Of a DNA stretch of 64,000 nucleotides, positions 53,030 to 60,980 are shown in pieces; the first letter of the stretch is position 1, and each line of letters opens with the position of its first letter. The notes under the pieces were generated by a model. It searched no databases, was not told the origin of the DNA, and saw nothing but the letters and a program-made list of their open reading frames with translations. The position numbers and the translations under genes were made by a program. Origin of the DNA: an uncultured bacterium (GTDB taxonomy: Bacteria > Cyanobacteriota > Vampirovibrionia > Gastranaerophilales > Gastranaerophilaceae); contig CACYVN010000003.1 of the NCBI GenBank assembly GCA_902777855.1, positions 1 to 64,000 of the forward strand, given 5' to 3'.

Positions 53030-53911
53030 ATGAAAGCACTTTTAAATAAAATGTTTAACAAAGACTCAATATGCGGATGGATATTTATTCTGCCAGCAAT
53101 TTTGGGGATTTTTATATTCATAATAATTCCGATATTTTGTTCTCTCGGTTTGAGTTTTACAAAGTGGGATTTGCTTAATCCTATCCAATTTGCAGGGTTT
53201 GATAATTATAAACTGATTTTCAGCGAGCCTTTATTTTATAAAATTTTATTAAATACTGTTATTTTTGCGTTTTCTGTGTCAATTTTGGGCGTAATTATCC
53301 CGCTTATATTGGCTTCAATTATTAATTCAAAAATAAGAGGAAGCGAGTTTTTTAAAAGTGCCTATTTTTTGCCGTTTATCACTCCGATGGTTGTAATTGG
53401 TATAGTTTGGGCGTGGATTTTTGACCCGAATATAGGTTTTTTGAGTCAAATTATACATATACACATAAATTGGTTGTATGATTCAAAATTTGCCCTGCCT
53501 GCACTGATTATAGTCAATGTCTGGAAGTTAATCGGCTATAATATGATAATTTTTCTGTCAGAATTTTCAAATATTTCACAAAGTCTTTTTGAATCCGCCA
53601 AAATTGACGGTGCTAACCCTGTTCAAACCTTTAAAAACGTGACTGTACCGCTATTATCCCCGACAATATTTTTTGTTGTGATAATTACTGCTGTAAGTTC
53701 TTTTCAGGTGTTTGATTTAATCTATCTGATGACTGAGGGCGGGCCATTTGATTCAACAAATGTGCTTGTTTATGCTATTTATAAAAACGCATTTGAGTAC
53801 TTCAATGTAGGAAAAGCAAGCGCAATAGCTTATGTATTGTTTGCAATAATCCTTGTTTTAACCTTAATTCAGTGGCATTTGCGTAAGAAAATTGTTTATA
53901 ATGAAGAATAA
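53030..53911 (+). CDS. ABC transporter permease, MalF/UgpA-type
   Basis: A 293-residue sugar-type ABC permease with six membrane helices. It has the family start WIFILPAILGIFIFIIIPIF, the first-loop LSFTKWDL and the EAA motif ESAKIDGANPVQTFKNVTVP, which contacts the ATPase, followed by LIYLMTEGGPFDSTNVLV. Such permeases pair with a MalG/UgpE partner, a binding protein and an MsmK-like ATPase; none is in the window, so it is an orphan here. No Shine-Dalgarno is visible before ATG 53030. Confidence 0.9.
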   Translation: MKALLNKMFNKDSICGWIFILPAILGIFIFIIIPIFCSLGLSFTKWDLLNPIQFAGFDNYKLIFSEPLFYKILLNTVIFAFSVSILGVIIPLILASIINSKIRGSEFFKSAYFLPFITPMVVIGIVWAWIFDPNIGFLSQIIHIHINWLYDSKFALPALIIVNVWKLIGYNMIIFLSEFSNISQSLFESAKIDGANPVQTFKNVTVPLLSPTIFFVVIITAVSSFQVFDLIYLMTEGGPFDSTNVLVYAIYKNAFEYFNVGKASAIAYVLFAIILVLTLIQWHLRKKIVYNEE

Positions 53912-53974
53912 TTAAAGTTTTTTGTGATTATTCCGTAAATATACATGTGAAGTTTAATACGGGGCATGTGTATT

Positions 53975-54115
53975 ATGTACGAAGAATTGCTTAATAAACG
54001 CATTATTATTGAATTTAACAACTTAATCAAAGATGCAAAAAACGATGATAAGGATATTGATTCTTATGCACAGTTTATGAAAGAGGTTATCTTAAATACT
54101 TATGGTGTAAACTAA
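53975..54115 (+). CDS. Possible small protein of 46 residues
   Basis: An ATG-to-TAA frame of 46 residues (MYEELLNKRIIIEFNNLIKD with an acidic tail ending NTYGVN) fills the gap between the permease and the flavoprotein. Composition is ordinary for this genome (Asp, Glu, Lys, Asn) and helical. The only Shine-Dalgarno is a weak GGGG. It is not recognised and may not be translated. Confidence 0.35.
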   Translation: MYEELLNKRIIIEFNNLIKDAKNDDKDIDSYAQFMKEVILNTYGVN

Positions 54116-54161
54116 TCAGTTAGGGGATTTAATTATCATAGCAGTGTTTTAAAAGTTTTAT

Positions 54162-55520
54162 ATGAACATTGTTATTATTGGCGGTGTTGCATCAGGTGCC
54201 AAAGCCGCAGCAAAAGTCAAACGATTACTCCCAAATTCTAGTGTTAAGATTTACACTGACGATACACATGTTTCATATTCATCATGTGGTCTGCCTTATT
54301 ATATACAGGGCAATTTTGCCGATTATAGTTCACTTTTGGTTCGCTCACCGGAAGAATTTAAAGCATCCGGTATTGATGTGTTTCTGAATTCAAAAGCGGA
54401 AAAAATTTTGCCAGAGCAACAAGATGTACTAATATCAAATTTGGAAAAATCAGAATTAGTACATTATGACAAACTAATTATTGCAACAGGTGCAAGTCCT
54501 GTACGCCCCAAAATTTCAGGTATAGATAATTTTAATAATATTTTTACTGTTAGAACAATTGAGGACGGCATAAAAATCAGAGAAAAAATGCTAAAATCAA
54601 AAAGAGTAGTAATTATCGGTGGCGGATATATTGGTATTGAAATTCTGGAAGCATTTTCAAGAAACGGTGTTTATACGCATTTATTTGAACGTAGTCCTCA
54701 AATTATGCCAACTCTTGATGCTGAGATGTCTGAAACTGTCAAAAAGCGATTAAATTCAATAGAAAATAAAAATTTTGAACTTCACACTGATACATTGGTA
54801 ACTGAATTTACAGGCAGTAACGGTATACTAACAGGAGTAAAAACATCAGACGGTAAAGAATATGAATGCGAAATGGCAGTTGTTTGTGCAGGTGTCAAAC
54901 CAAACATTGAGCCTGCAAAAGAGGCGGGAATAGAAATTGGAGAGACAGGTGCAATTAAAGTAAACAAGCTCATGCGTACATCGGTCGAAAATATTTTTGC
55001 CTGCGGTGATTGCGCCGAAAAAACGCATATTGTTTCCGGCAAAAAGGTTTGGATTCCGCTTGGTTCAACAGCTAATAAAGAAGGCAGATGTGCTGCGATG
55101 AATGTTGCGGGTGTATATTGCGAGTTTGAAGGCATTTTAGGCTCAATGGTTACAAGATGTCTTAATACAACTATTGCAATGACAGGTTTAACTGAAAAAG
55201 AGGCACTTGAAATCGGTTTTAAACCTGTATCTGTTGTTGTAAGTAAATATGACAAAGTTGCATATATGCCTGATACAGGCGAAATAACGCTAAAAGTAGT
55301 TGCAGATAAAATAACAGGTCTGCTGCTTGGTGCGCAGGCAGTAGGTTCAATAGGCGCAGATAAGCGTGTTAATACTGTTACTTCAGGTTTGATAGGACAT
55401 TTAACAGTAGAAGAATTTAGTAATAATGACCTTACATATTCTCCTGCTTATTCACCAACAATTGACCCGCTATTAAACGCAATGCAGATATTATGCAACA
55501 AAACCGCCCGTTCATGTTAA
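54162..55520 (+). CDS. CoA-disulfide reductase-like FAD/NAD(P)H oxidoreductase
   Basis: A 452-residue flavoprotein of the pyridine nucleotide-disulfide oxidoreductase class I family. It has the first dinucleotide fold IVIIGGVASGAKAAAKVKR, the single redox cysteine in YSSCGLPYYIQG as in CoA-disulfide reductase and NADH oxidase, ATGASPVRP, the second fold VVIIGGGYIGIEILEAFSR and the FAD ribityl motif FACGDCAEKTH. The C-terminal dimerisation domain is intact. Likely roles are low-molecular-weight thiol reduction or water-forming NADH oxidation as O2 defence; no rhodanese domain is fused. It overlaps the convergent FAD gene by nine bases. Confidence 0.88.
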   Translation: MNIVIIGGVASGAKAAAKVKRLLPNSSVKIYTDDTHVSYSSCGLPYYIQGNFADYSSLLVRSPEEFKASGIDVFLNSKAEKILPEQQDVLISNLEKSELVHYDKLIIATGASPVRPKISGIDNFNNIFTVRTIEDGIKIREKMLKSKRVVIIGGGYIGIEILEAFSRNGVYTHLFERSPQIMPTLDAEMSETVKKRLNSIENKNFELHTDTLVTEFTGSNGILTGVKTSDGKEYECEMAVVCAGVKPNIEPAKEAGIEIGETGAIKVNKLMRTSVENIFACGDCAEKTHIVSGKKVWIPLGSTANKEGRCAAMNVAGVYCEFEGILGSMVTRCLNTTIAMTGLTEKEALEIGFKPVSVVVSKYDKVAYMPDTGEITLKVVADKITGLLLGAQAVGSIGADKRVNTVTSGLIGHLTVEEFSNNDLTYSPAYSPTIDPLLNAMQILCNKTARSC

Positions 55521-56795
55521 TTGCTTTTTTATATATTTTGCAACGGCTTCGCCCATAGAAAAACAACTTGCCTGAACTCTTAGTGCTCCTTGAGCCATTT
55601 CATCGGCGCTTAGCCCCCTACCCGCGACAAATAAATTGTCATAATCAGCACTCATCAGACTTTCAACAGGCAATTGGTATTCACCGGTCTTTTCAAGTGT
55701 TGAGGAGTTTTTGTCTTTGGAATGAACATCAACAGGGTAATTTGATATCAATACAGGATTATCAAATTTTTTACCGCTACGTAAATCATCTATAGTGTAA
55801 ATATATTTGCCCTTAATTCTTCTGTATGAACGTATGCCAAGAATATCCGCAATATTTGAAATGTAGGCATTTTCAAATCCGGGTAAATAGACATTACAGA
55901 ATTTTGCTATTCTCGCCATTGCGCACACTCCATCAGTTTTTGCCCTGTTAATATCTGTTTCATCCTCTAAATTGTATGCCTCAAGTAATCTGGGACAATT
56001 AAAAGCCACTGATTGTGGAGTGCCTGCGATGCTAAATATCTGGAAATAGTTTCTGTCACTGTCTTTCAAGACATTTTTTGAGACAGCGTCATCAAATAAT
56101 GGGGCTAAAGCCCAGTGTTTATCAGTATCCCAAGTGTATGCAGTTGAAAAATACGGTTCATTATCTATATATTCAACTGTTGTAACATCCCTGTCCTTGT
56201 CGTATTCACTTAACCATTGTGCAAATTTTTTGTTGTCTATTCCACTCATAATAAATCTGAAACTTATCGGCGGAATTTCTTTTTTATTTTCTAAAAAATT
56301 ACAATTAATATTTTTTGAAAAATCTAAATTTCCGCTTGCATCTACAACATAGTTCGTTCCGATACATACCGATAACATATCTTTGCGCGTAATAATATTA
56401 TTTGTATGTATCGTATCGTAATATACCGATAATATTTTATTGTTTTTAACTTCTGCATGAGTTGCGGATGAATTAAATTTTATATCAACTTTTGCATTTT
56501 TAAGTATTTCGTATAATACATCTTTTAAAATAATCGGATTAAACCAACCGGGATTATCCTGATATGTAATTTGGGCTTTTCTTTTTGCCATTTCATTAAT
56601 TAGTAATTTATAAAAATCAGTGTTGATTTGGTTTTCGCCTGACTTCATAACCGGAACAACAAGCCCGCCTGTCATTGTACCGCCAAGATAAGATTCTTTT
56701 TCAAGCAGTAAGGTTTTAAGCCCCAGGCTTGCGCTATTATATGCACAAGAACAGCCTGCAGTTCCACCGCCTGCTATTACTACATCATAATCCAT
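55512..56795 (-). CDS. FAD-dependent oxidoreductase (GidA-like Rossmann fold)
   Basis: A 427-residue flavoprotein of the FAD_oxidored family: MDYDVVIAGGGTAGCSCAYN for the FAD fold, LLEKESYLGGTMTGGLVVPV, VVDASGNLDFSKN and, near the end, FVAGRGLSADEMAQGALRVQ, the family C-terminal FAD motif. The substrate is unknown. Its start overlaps the end of the mnmD-like gene by 11 bases. In MnmC an FAD oxidase domain is fused behind the same methyltransferase, so this enzyme could play that oxidase role although it belongs to another FAD family. An insertion near residues 130-155 (YYDTIHTNNIITRKDMLSVC) is encoded by repeat copies. Confidence 0.85.
   Translation of the reverse strand: MDYDVVIAGGGTAGCSCAYNSASLGLKTLLLEKESYLGGTMTGGLVVPVMKSGENQINTDFYKLLINEMAKRKAQITYQDNPGWFNPIILKDVLYEILKNAKVDIKFNSSATHAEVKNNKILSVYYDTIHTNNIITRKDMLSVCIGTNYVVDASGNLDFSKNINCNFLENKKEIPPISFRFIMSGIDNKKFAQWLSEYDKDRDVTTVEYIDNEPYFSTAYTWDTDKHWALAPLFDDAVSKNVLKDSDRNYFQIFSIAGTPQSVAFNCPRLLEAYNLEDETDINRAKTDGVCAMARIAKFCNVYLPGFENAYISNIADILGIRSYRRIKGKYIYTIDDLRSGKKFDNPVLISNYPVDVHSKDKNSSTLEKTGEYQLPVESLMSADYDNLFVAGRGLSADEMAQGALRVQASCFSMGEAVAKYIKKQLT
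56354..56378. repeat. Short intragenic repeat, copy 1
   Basis: The plus strand contains TTCCGATACATACCGATAA, the inverted form of the core TATTGGTATGTATCGTTTCG. With the next copy it makes an inverted pair inside the FAD oxidoreductase gene. Confidence 0.55.
56390..56417. repeat. Short intragenic repeat, copy 2
   Basis: AATATTATTTGTATGTATCG then TATCG; it encodes DTIHTNN in the FAD oxidoreductase frame. A partial third unit (ATACCGATAATATT) follows at about 56423-56436. Confidence 0.6.
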
Positions 56796-58065
56796 TATTC
56801 CTCCTTATTTTGAGATATTGAGAACTCGATATCCGGTTACTGTTTTCAACCTCAATTTTATGAGCCGCTATAATAGCCTCATTTGACGCATTTAAATTTT
56901 CATCACGATAAAATATACCTGCCTTTGTATTTAAGAGCCCTAATTGGGCATCTGATAAAGGATAATTTATAAGTGAATTATTTTTTACAGCTACTGTTCC
57001 TAAATATTTATTCAGTCGCTCATTATAAATGTTCCCAATTTCAAATCCTGCCTCTTTCATTGCCGAACGAATTTGTGCGGATGATGAATAGGTTAATAAC
57101 ATTCCGTCATCTTCCATAATTTCATAAAGTCTTTTAAAAAAATCATATGTCCATAAACATGGACATTTTGAGGGTGTAAAAGCATCCAAAAATATCAGAT
57201 TATATAAATTTCTATCTTCTTTTACTACATTTCTTGCATCATCAATTTTTACTGTTAAATTAAAATCCTGTATTTTATACCATTTCAAGTATGTTTTATA
57301 ACAATACGATAGATACCGATAATATATATTATGTAAATTAAAAAGAAAACTACCTGATGATAAATATGTCAAAAGGTATTTATTGACCCCCCTTAAATCG
57401 CTTACTATGAACTTTTTATACTCTCTGTTATCCAGAATAGGCGCTACAAGCGGATTTCGGAGAATTTTAGGCGAATTTTGGGCAATTTTTAATAAAATTT
57501 GAAAATTTATGATATTTTTAATTTTAGGAAAATTTTTGTTTTTCCTGTTGAGATATTTATCTATATCATGTTTATTTATAATGTCAGAATTGTTTTTAAA
57601 ATTTCTTACCCCTGTTTTTATAAAAGGTGATAATCCGAATAAAATTTCATCATTATCTATGGCTGTTACAGAAATTTTGTTGAATGCGTTATTGGTATAT
57701 ATCGTTTCGCTATAATTAACCGTTTTCTCTTTAGAAATATTATTGGTATGTATCGTTTCGATATTTGTTTTTTTTTCAAAATTATTTTTGGAATTTTTTT
57801 TAAGATTATTTTTCTTTTTTAATAATTTTTTTTTATTTTCAAAAATATAATTTAAAAAACTTTTTGTGTTATAACCAATTCCGTAGCAAATATCAAGTAT
57901 GTTAATATCTTCATGCAGCAATAATACATCCCAGTTTATAGGGCATATAAACTTCTCATATGCCTCTGTTAGCGCCCCTGAGGCACTATGATAAATATCG
58001 TCATAATCCTGACTATACAACCCGACTGAACCGTCATTAGTAAAATATGGTTGAAACTCTCTCAT
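56785..58065 (-). CDS. MnmC-type tRNA wobble-uridine methyltransferase (MnmD-like) with a large insertion
   Basis: A 426-residue methyltransferase. The start FTNDGSVGLYSQDYDDIYHS with GALTEA is the MnmC/DUF752 signature, followed by a SAM-fold glycine loop ILDICYGIGYNTKSFL and LIFLDAFTPSKCPCLW, the catalytic DAF(T/S)P motif. MnmD methylates nm5(s2)U34 to mnm5(s2)U34, downstream of MnmE/MnmG. Between the SAM loop and the catalytic domain lies an atypical Asn/Lys-rich, partly repetitive insert (about residues 75-260 in part: KKKLLKKKNNLKKNSKNNF, ETIHTNN, ETIYTNN) encoded by copies of the local repeat. Length is well above the 230-250 of stand-alone MnmD. The reading frame is open. Confidence 0.82.
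   Translation of the reverse strand: MREFQPYFTNDGSVGLYSQDYDDIYHSASGALTEAYEKFICPINWDVLLLHEDINILDICYGIGYNTKSFLNYIFENKKKLLKKKNNLKKNSKNNFEKKTNIETIHTNNISKEKTVNYSETIYTNNAFNKISVTAIDNDEILFGLSPFIKTGVRNFKNNSDIINKHDIDKYLNRKNKNFPKIKNIINFQILLKIAQNSPKILRNPLVAPILDNREYKKFIVSDLRGVNKYLLTYLSSGSFLFNLHNIYYRYLSYCYKTYLKWYKIQDFNLTVKIDDARNVVKEDRNLYNLIFLDAFTPSKCPCLWTYDFFKRLYEIMEDDGMLLTYSSSAQIRSAMKEAGFEIGNIYNERLNKYLGTVAVKNNSLINYPLSDAQLGLLNTKAGIFYRDENLNASNEAIIAAHKIEVENSNRISSSQYLKIRRNNGL
57304..57329. repeat. Short intragenic repeat, copy 3 (inverted)
   Basis: TACGATAGATACCGATAATAT on the plus strand, the opposite orientation to the copies at 57.7 kb. It encodes HNIYYRYLSYC in the mnmD-like frame. Confidence 0.5.
57688..57713. 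repeat. Short intragenic repeat, copy 4
   Basis: GTTATTGGTATATATCGTTT then CG; it encodes ETIYTNN in the mnmD-like frame. Confidence 0.6.
57736..57767. repeat. Short intragenic repeat, copy 5
   Basis: AATATTATTGGTATGTATCG then TTTCGATATT; it encodes ETIHTNN in the same frame as copy 4, 48 bases away. Confidence 0.6.
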
Positions 58066-58143
58066 AACAGTATTTTAAGCCATTCTATCGTATATTTCAA
58101 TTTGTATATTTTTGTAAATTGGCAAAAATAATTTTCAGTTGTT

Positions 58144-58173
58144 TTGGCTTAATTTGCTTATTTTTGGTATAAT
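58144..58173 (+). promoter_or_regulatory. Predicted promoter of thrB
   Basis: TTGGCT (58144-58149), 18-base spacer, TATAAT (58168-58173), 22 bases before the ATG. Confidence 0.55.
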
Positions 58174-58194
58174 TTGAACAAGAAGGAAGTTTTT

Positions 58195-59136
58195 ATGAAA
58201 GTAAGCGTAAAAGTGCCAGCAACAACGGCAAATATTGGCCCCGGATTTGACACCTTAGGTATGGCACTGCCTTTATATAACACAGTTACTATTGAAGAAA
58301 CCGTTTTACCCGGAACCGGTATTGATATCAATGTTATTGCCGATGGTATTGCAATGGACGAATTTGCACTTGAACATATACCTTTAGATGAAAATAGCAT
58401 TGTTTATAAGGCTGTTGAACTTTTATATAACTCCATTGGTCAGTCACCAAGCGAACTTAAAATTACAATTAAATCAGGAATACCTGTTGCAAGAGGATTA
58501 GGCAGCAGTGCATCCGTTATAGTCGGTGCGTTGATTGCTGCAAATGAGCTTTTGGGTAAACCTGCGGATGATTTGGCTCTGTTATCTATTGCTTGCGAAC
58601 TTGAAGGGCATCCCGATAACATTACTCCTGCATTTGTTGGTGGACTTGTAATGTCTTCTCAAGAGGAAGACGGCTCAGTTGTTTACAGAAAGCTTGAATG
58701 GCCTTCAGATTGGGCAATTACGGTTTGTGTTCCTGATTTTGAACTATCAACAGATATTGCGCGATCCGTTCTTCCTAAAGATGTTCCGTTAAAAGATGCC
58801 GTATTTAATGCACAAAGGCTTGCAATGTTTGTTGAGGCTGTACATACAAAAGACGCTGAACTTATGCGTCTTGCTTTAAAAGATAGGCTTCATCAACCAT
58901 ACAGAATGAAACTTATTCAGGGCTTAGATGAAATAATGGATGCATTTAAACACAATGATGATGTTTATGGTTGTGTAATTAGTGGTGCAGGCTCATCAAT
59001 TCTTGTTATCTCAAATAAAAATAATCTTGAAAATATACAAAATGAAGTGCGTGATATTTGGACAAGTTTAAATATCAAGTGTGATATAAAAACACTTAGT
59101 GTTGAACAAAATGGTGCTCAAATTGTAGAAGAATAA
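58195..59136 (+). CDS. thrB: Homoserine kinase
   Basis: A 313-residue GHMP-family kinase that phosphorylates homoserine on the route to threonine. It has the N-terminal VPATTANIGPGFDTLGMALP, the P-loop-like PVARGLGSSASVIVGALIAA, GHPDNITPAFVGGLV and the C-terminal GAGSS glycine motif. ATG at 58195 has AAGGAAG upstream; an in-frame codon at 58174 would overlap the -10 box. It stands alone, without thrA or thrC nearby. Confidence 0.95.
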   Translation: MKVSVKVPATTANIGPGFDTLGMALPLYNTVTIEETVLPGTGIDINVIADGIAMDEFALEHIPLDENSIVYKAVELLYNSIGQSPSELKITIKSGIPVARGLGSSASVIVGALIAANELLGKPADDLALLSIACELEGHPDNITPAFVGGLVMSSQEEDGSVVYRKLEWPSDWAITVCVPDFELSTDIARSVLPKDVPLKDAVFNAQRLAMFVEAVHTKDAELMRLALKDRLHQPYRMKLIQGLDEIMDAFKHNDDVYGCVISGAGSSILVISNKNNLENIQNEVRDIWTSLNIKCDIKTLSVEQNGAQIVEE

Positions 59137-59189
59137 AGTTGATATTCAAAATGTGTTATTACACAAAGAATTTTTCTGATTAATAAATA

Positions 59190-60569
59190 TTAGACTTCTT
59201 TTTCCTTAATTCCTGCGGTTATCATAGCTGCAATTAATAGGCATGCAGCACCGATATAAAACGAATATTCATAGTGATAATTTAACAATTCGCCGTTATG
59301 AATTACGGATTTATCAATTATCCATGCAACAAGGGTGCAAACAAACACCTGCGGACCGGCGATAAATATGTTAAATATGCCCATTACAGAACCTTCAGTG
59401 CCCGGTTTAATATAACGTGAAAGCATTGCGAACGGTAATGCACAAACACTTGCCCATCCTATACCTGACAGTGCCATTCCTGCACCGACAACAAGCTGAT
59501 TATTGTTAAATATTCCCATAATCAGATATGCTATTACCATCGAAATTAATGAAATTATATGCACTTTTTTGTTTCCGAATTTTCCTGCCAAAACACCGAT
59601 AGGAACGGCAATTATAAAGCAGATTAAATTAAATACCGCAAAACAAATTGATGAATAATTTGTAGCACTTGTCTGCGCAGGCAGGTATTGAGTCTGCAGA
59701 TCAGTTGCAAGTTTTGTCAAATCAGGAACACCAAAAACAGTATGGATGGCGAAATTTGTAAAGAAAATCATCATACACATCATACCTATCCAAGTAAAAA
59801 ATTGCATAGTGCAGATTTTCCCAACTTCAGGTGATAATAAGAAAAATTCTTTCATAGACTGCCAAAAACTAACATTATTCTGAGGAGTTTCTTCAGTTTC
59901 GCCTCTGAATGACGTATCAAGTGTTGATTTTTCTTTAATTGTAATGCAAGTCCAAAGCATAGCAAGAGTAAATGCTAAAGCAGCCATAATAAATTGTGCT
60001 GTATATGACATTTGAATATGAAAAGCAAATTTTAAAAACGGAGCAGTTGCCGCTGCAATAACTGAACCAAGCCCAATAGCAAGACTAATCCATGAATTAG
60101 CAAGCGAATGTTGTTCCCGGGGGACAACATCAGGGATAATTGCTCTGTACGGTCCTTGGGCAATATTTATACAGGCATCTATAATCCAGATAAATATAGC
60201 TGCAATCAGTAAACCTGTCCATGCGGGAACGCTGCTTCCGAATAAATTTGCGATATTACCCGAATTCGGGAACAACCACAAAGCGATTGATGCAATTATT
60301 GCACCTCCAAGCAAATATGGTCTGCGTCTGCCAAAGCGTGATTTTGTTTTATCAGATAATGCACCGATTAATGGCTGTACTACCATCCCGGTGAATGGGC
60401 CTGCAAGCCAAATTAAACCGTAAAGCCAAGGTGTTGCACCTAAATTTTCTGTTACCGGGCCAGATAGGATAATTCTCATCTGCCATGCAAATTGCAAACC
60501 TAAAAAACCAAGTGCCAAATTTAAAAAATTTATTGTAGTAAATCTTTTTAGTTCCGTGTTTTCGTTCAT
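59190..60569 (-). CDS. MFS sugar transporter (SLC45/sucrose-transporter-like)
   Basis: A 459-residue, 12-helix transporter of the glycoside-pentoside-hexuronide / sucrose-type MFS branch. It has WLYGLIWLAGPFTGMVVQPL and the motif IGALSDKTKSRFGRRRPYLL, which is the RxGRRxP signature of sucrose and maltose transporters. The substrate is probably a disaccharide or related glycoside, imported with protons. No glycosidase or regulator is adjacent. Downstream, 53 bases away, is convergent thrB. Confidence 0.88.
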   Translation of the reverse strand: MNENTELKRFTTINFLNLALGFLGLQFAWQMRIILSGPVTENLGATPWLYGLIWLAGPFTGMVVQPLIGALSDKTKSRFGRRRPYLLGGAIIASIALWLFPNSGNIANLFGSSVPAWTGLLIAAIFIWIIDACINIAQGPYRAIIPDVVPREQHSLANSWISLAIGLGSVIAAATAPFLKFAFHIQMSYTAQFIMAALAFTLAMLWTCITIKEKSTLDTSFRGETEETPQNNVSFWQSMKEFFLLSPEVGKICTMQFFTWIGMMCMMIFFTNFAIHTVFGVPDLTKLATDLQTQYLPAQTSATNYSSICFAVFNLICFIIAVPIGVLAGKFGNKKVHIISLISMVIAYLIMGIFNNNQLVVGAGMALSGIGWASVCALPFAMLSRYIKPGTEGSVMGIFNIFIAGPQVFVCTLVAWIIDKSVIHNGELLNYHYEYSFYIGAACLLIAAMITAGIKEKEV

Positions 60570-60611
60570 TTAAACCCCTTATCCAATGTTTATTATCACA
60601 ATATTTGAAAA

Positions 60612-60980
60612 TTAAAACGGTAAATCGTCATCTTTATCTTCAGGTTGCTGCCAATTTTCTGTATAATCTGTCCAATCTTCTTTGTGATCGTTACTATAAT
60701 AGTTTATCTCAAATATTTTTTTGAGCAGATTTGAGTACATCATAAGGTTCGACAATGGTTTTGATTTCCAATACTTACCACTATCATTTTTTATACATTC
60801 CTCAAATTCTTTATCTTTATTATCAGGTGTCAGAACATAAATATCATCTTCCCAGTGTTTTTGAGTTGCAATCACGTCATCATTTGACAATATAAACTGT
60901 TCTGTTTTATCACCGACATATTTTCTGTCAATTTTGTATAATCCTTGAAAATATGTATTGTTAATAGGACTGACTTTCAT
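60612..60980 (-). CDS. Hypothetical acidic protein downstream of pyrG
   Basis: Not recognised. A 122-residue soluble protein with an acidic C-terminal third (QQPEDKDDDLPF). The first residues MKVSPINNTYFQGLYKI have the N-x-x-F-x-G/S-x-Y spacing seen at the start of the unknown protein at 46.3 kb. Its ATG overlaps the pyrG stop by one base (TAATG) with GGAG upstream, so it is translationally coupled to pyrG. Confidence 0.65.
   Translation of the reverse strand: MKVSPINNTYFQGLYKIDRKYVGDKTEQFILSNDDVIATQKHWEDDIYVLTPDNKDKEFEECIKNDSGKYWKSKPLSNLMMYSNLLKKIFEINYYSNDHKEDWTDYTENWQQPEDKDDDLPF

Noticed and set aside
54782-55255. 157-codon frame antisense to the CoA-disulfide reductase-like gene
   Set aside because: Shadow of a well-supported gene.
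56785-58065. Reading the mnmD-like gene as a pseudogene because of its insertion
   Set aside because: The frame is open throughout and the catalytic DAFTPSK region and C terminus are intact; the insert is in frame.
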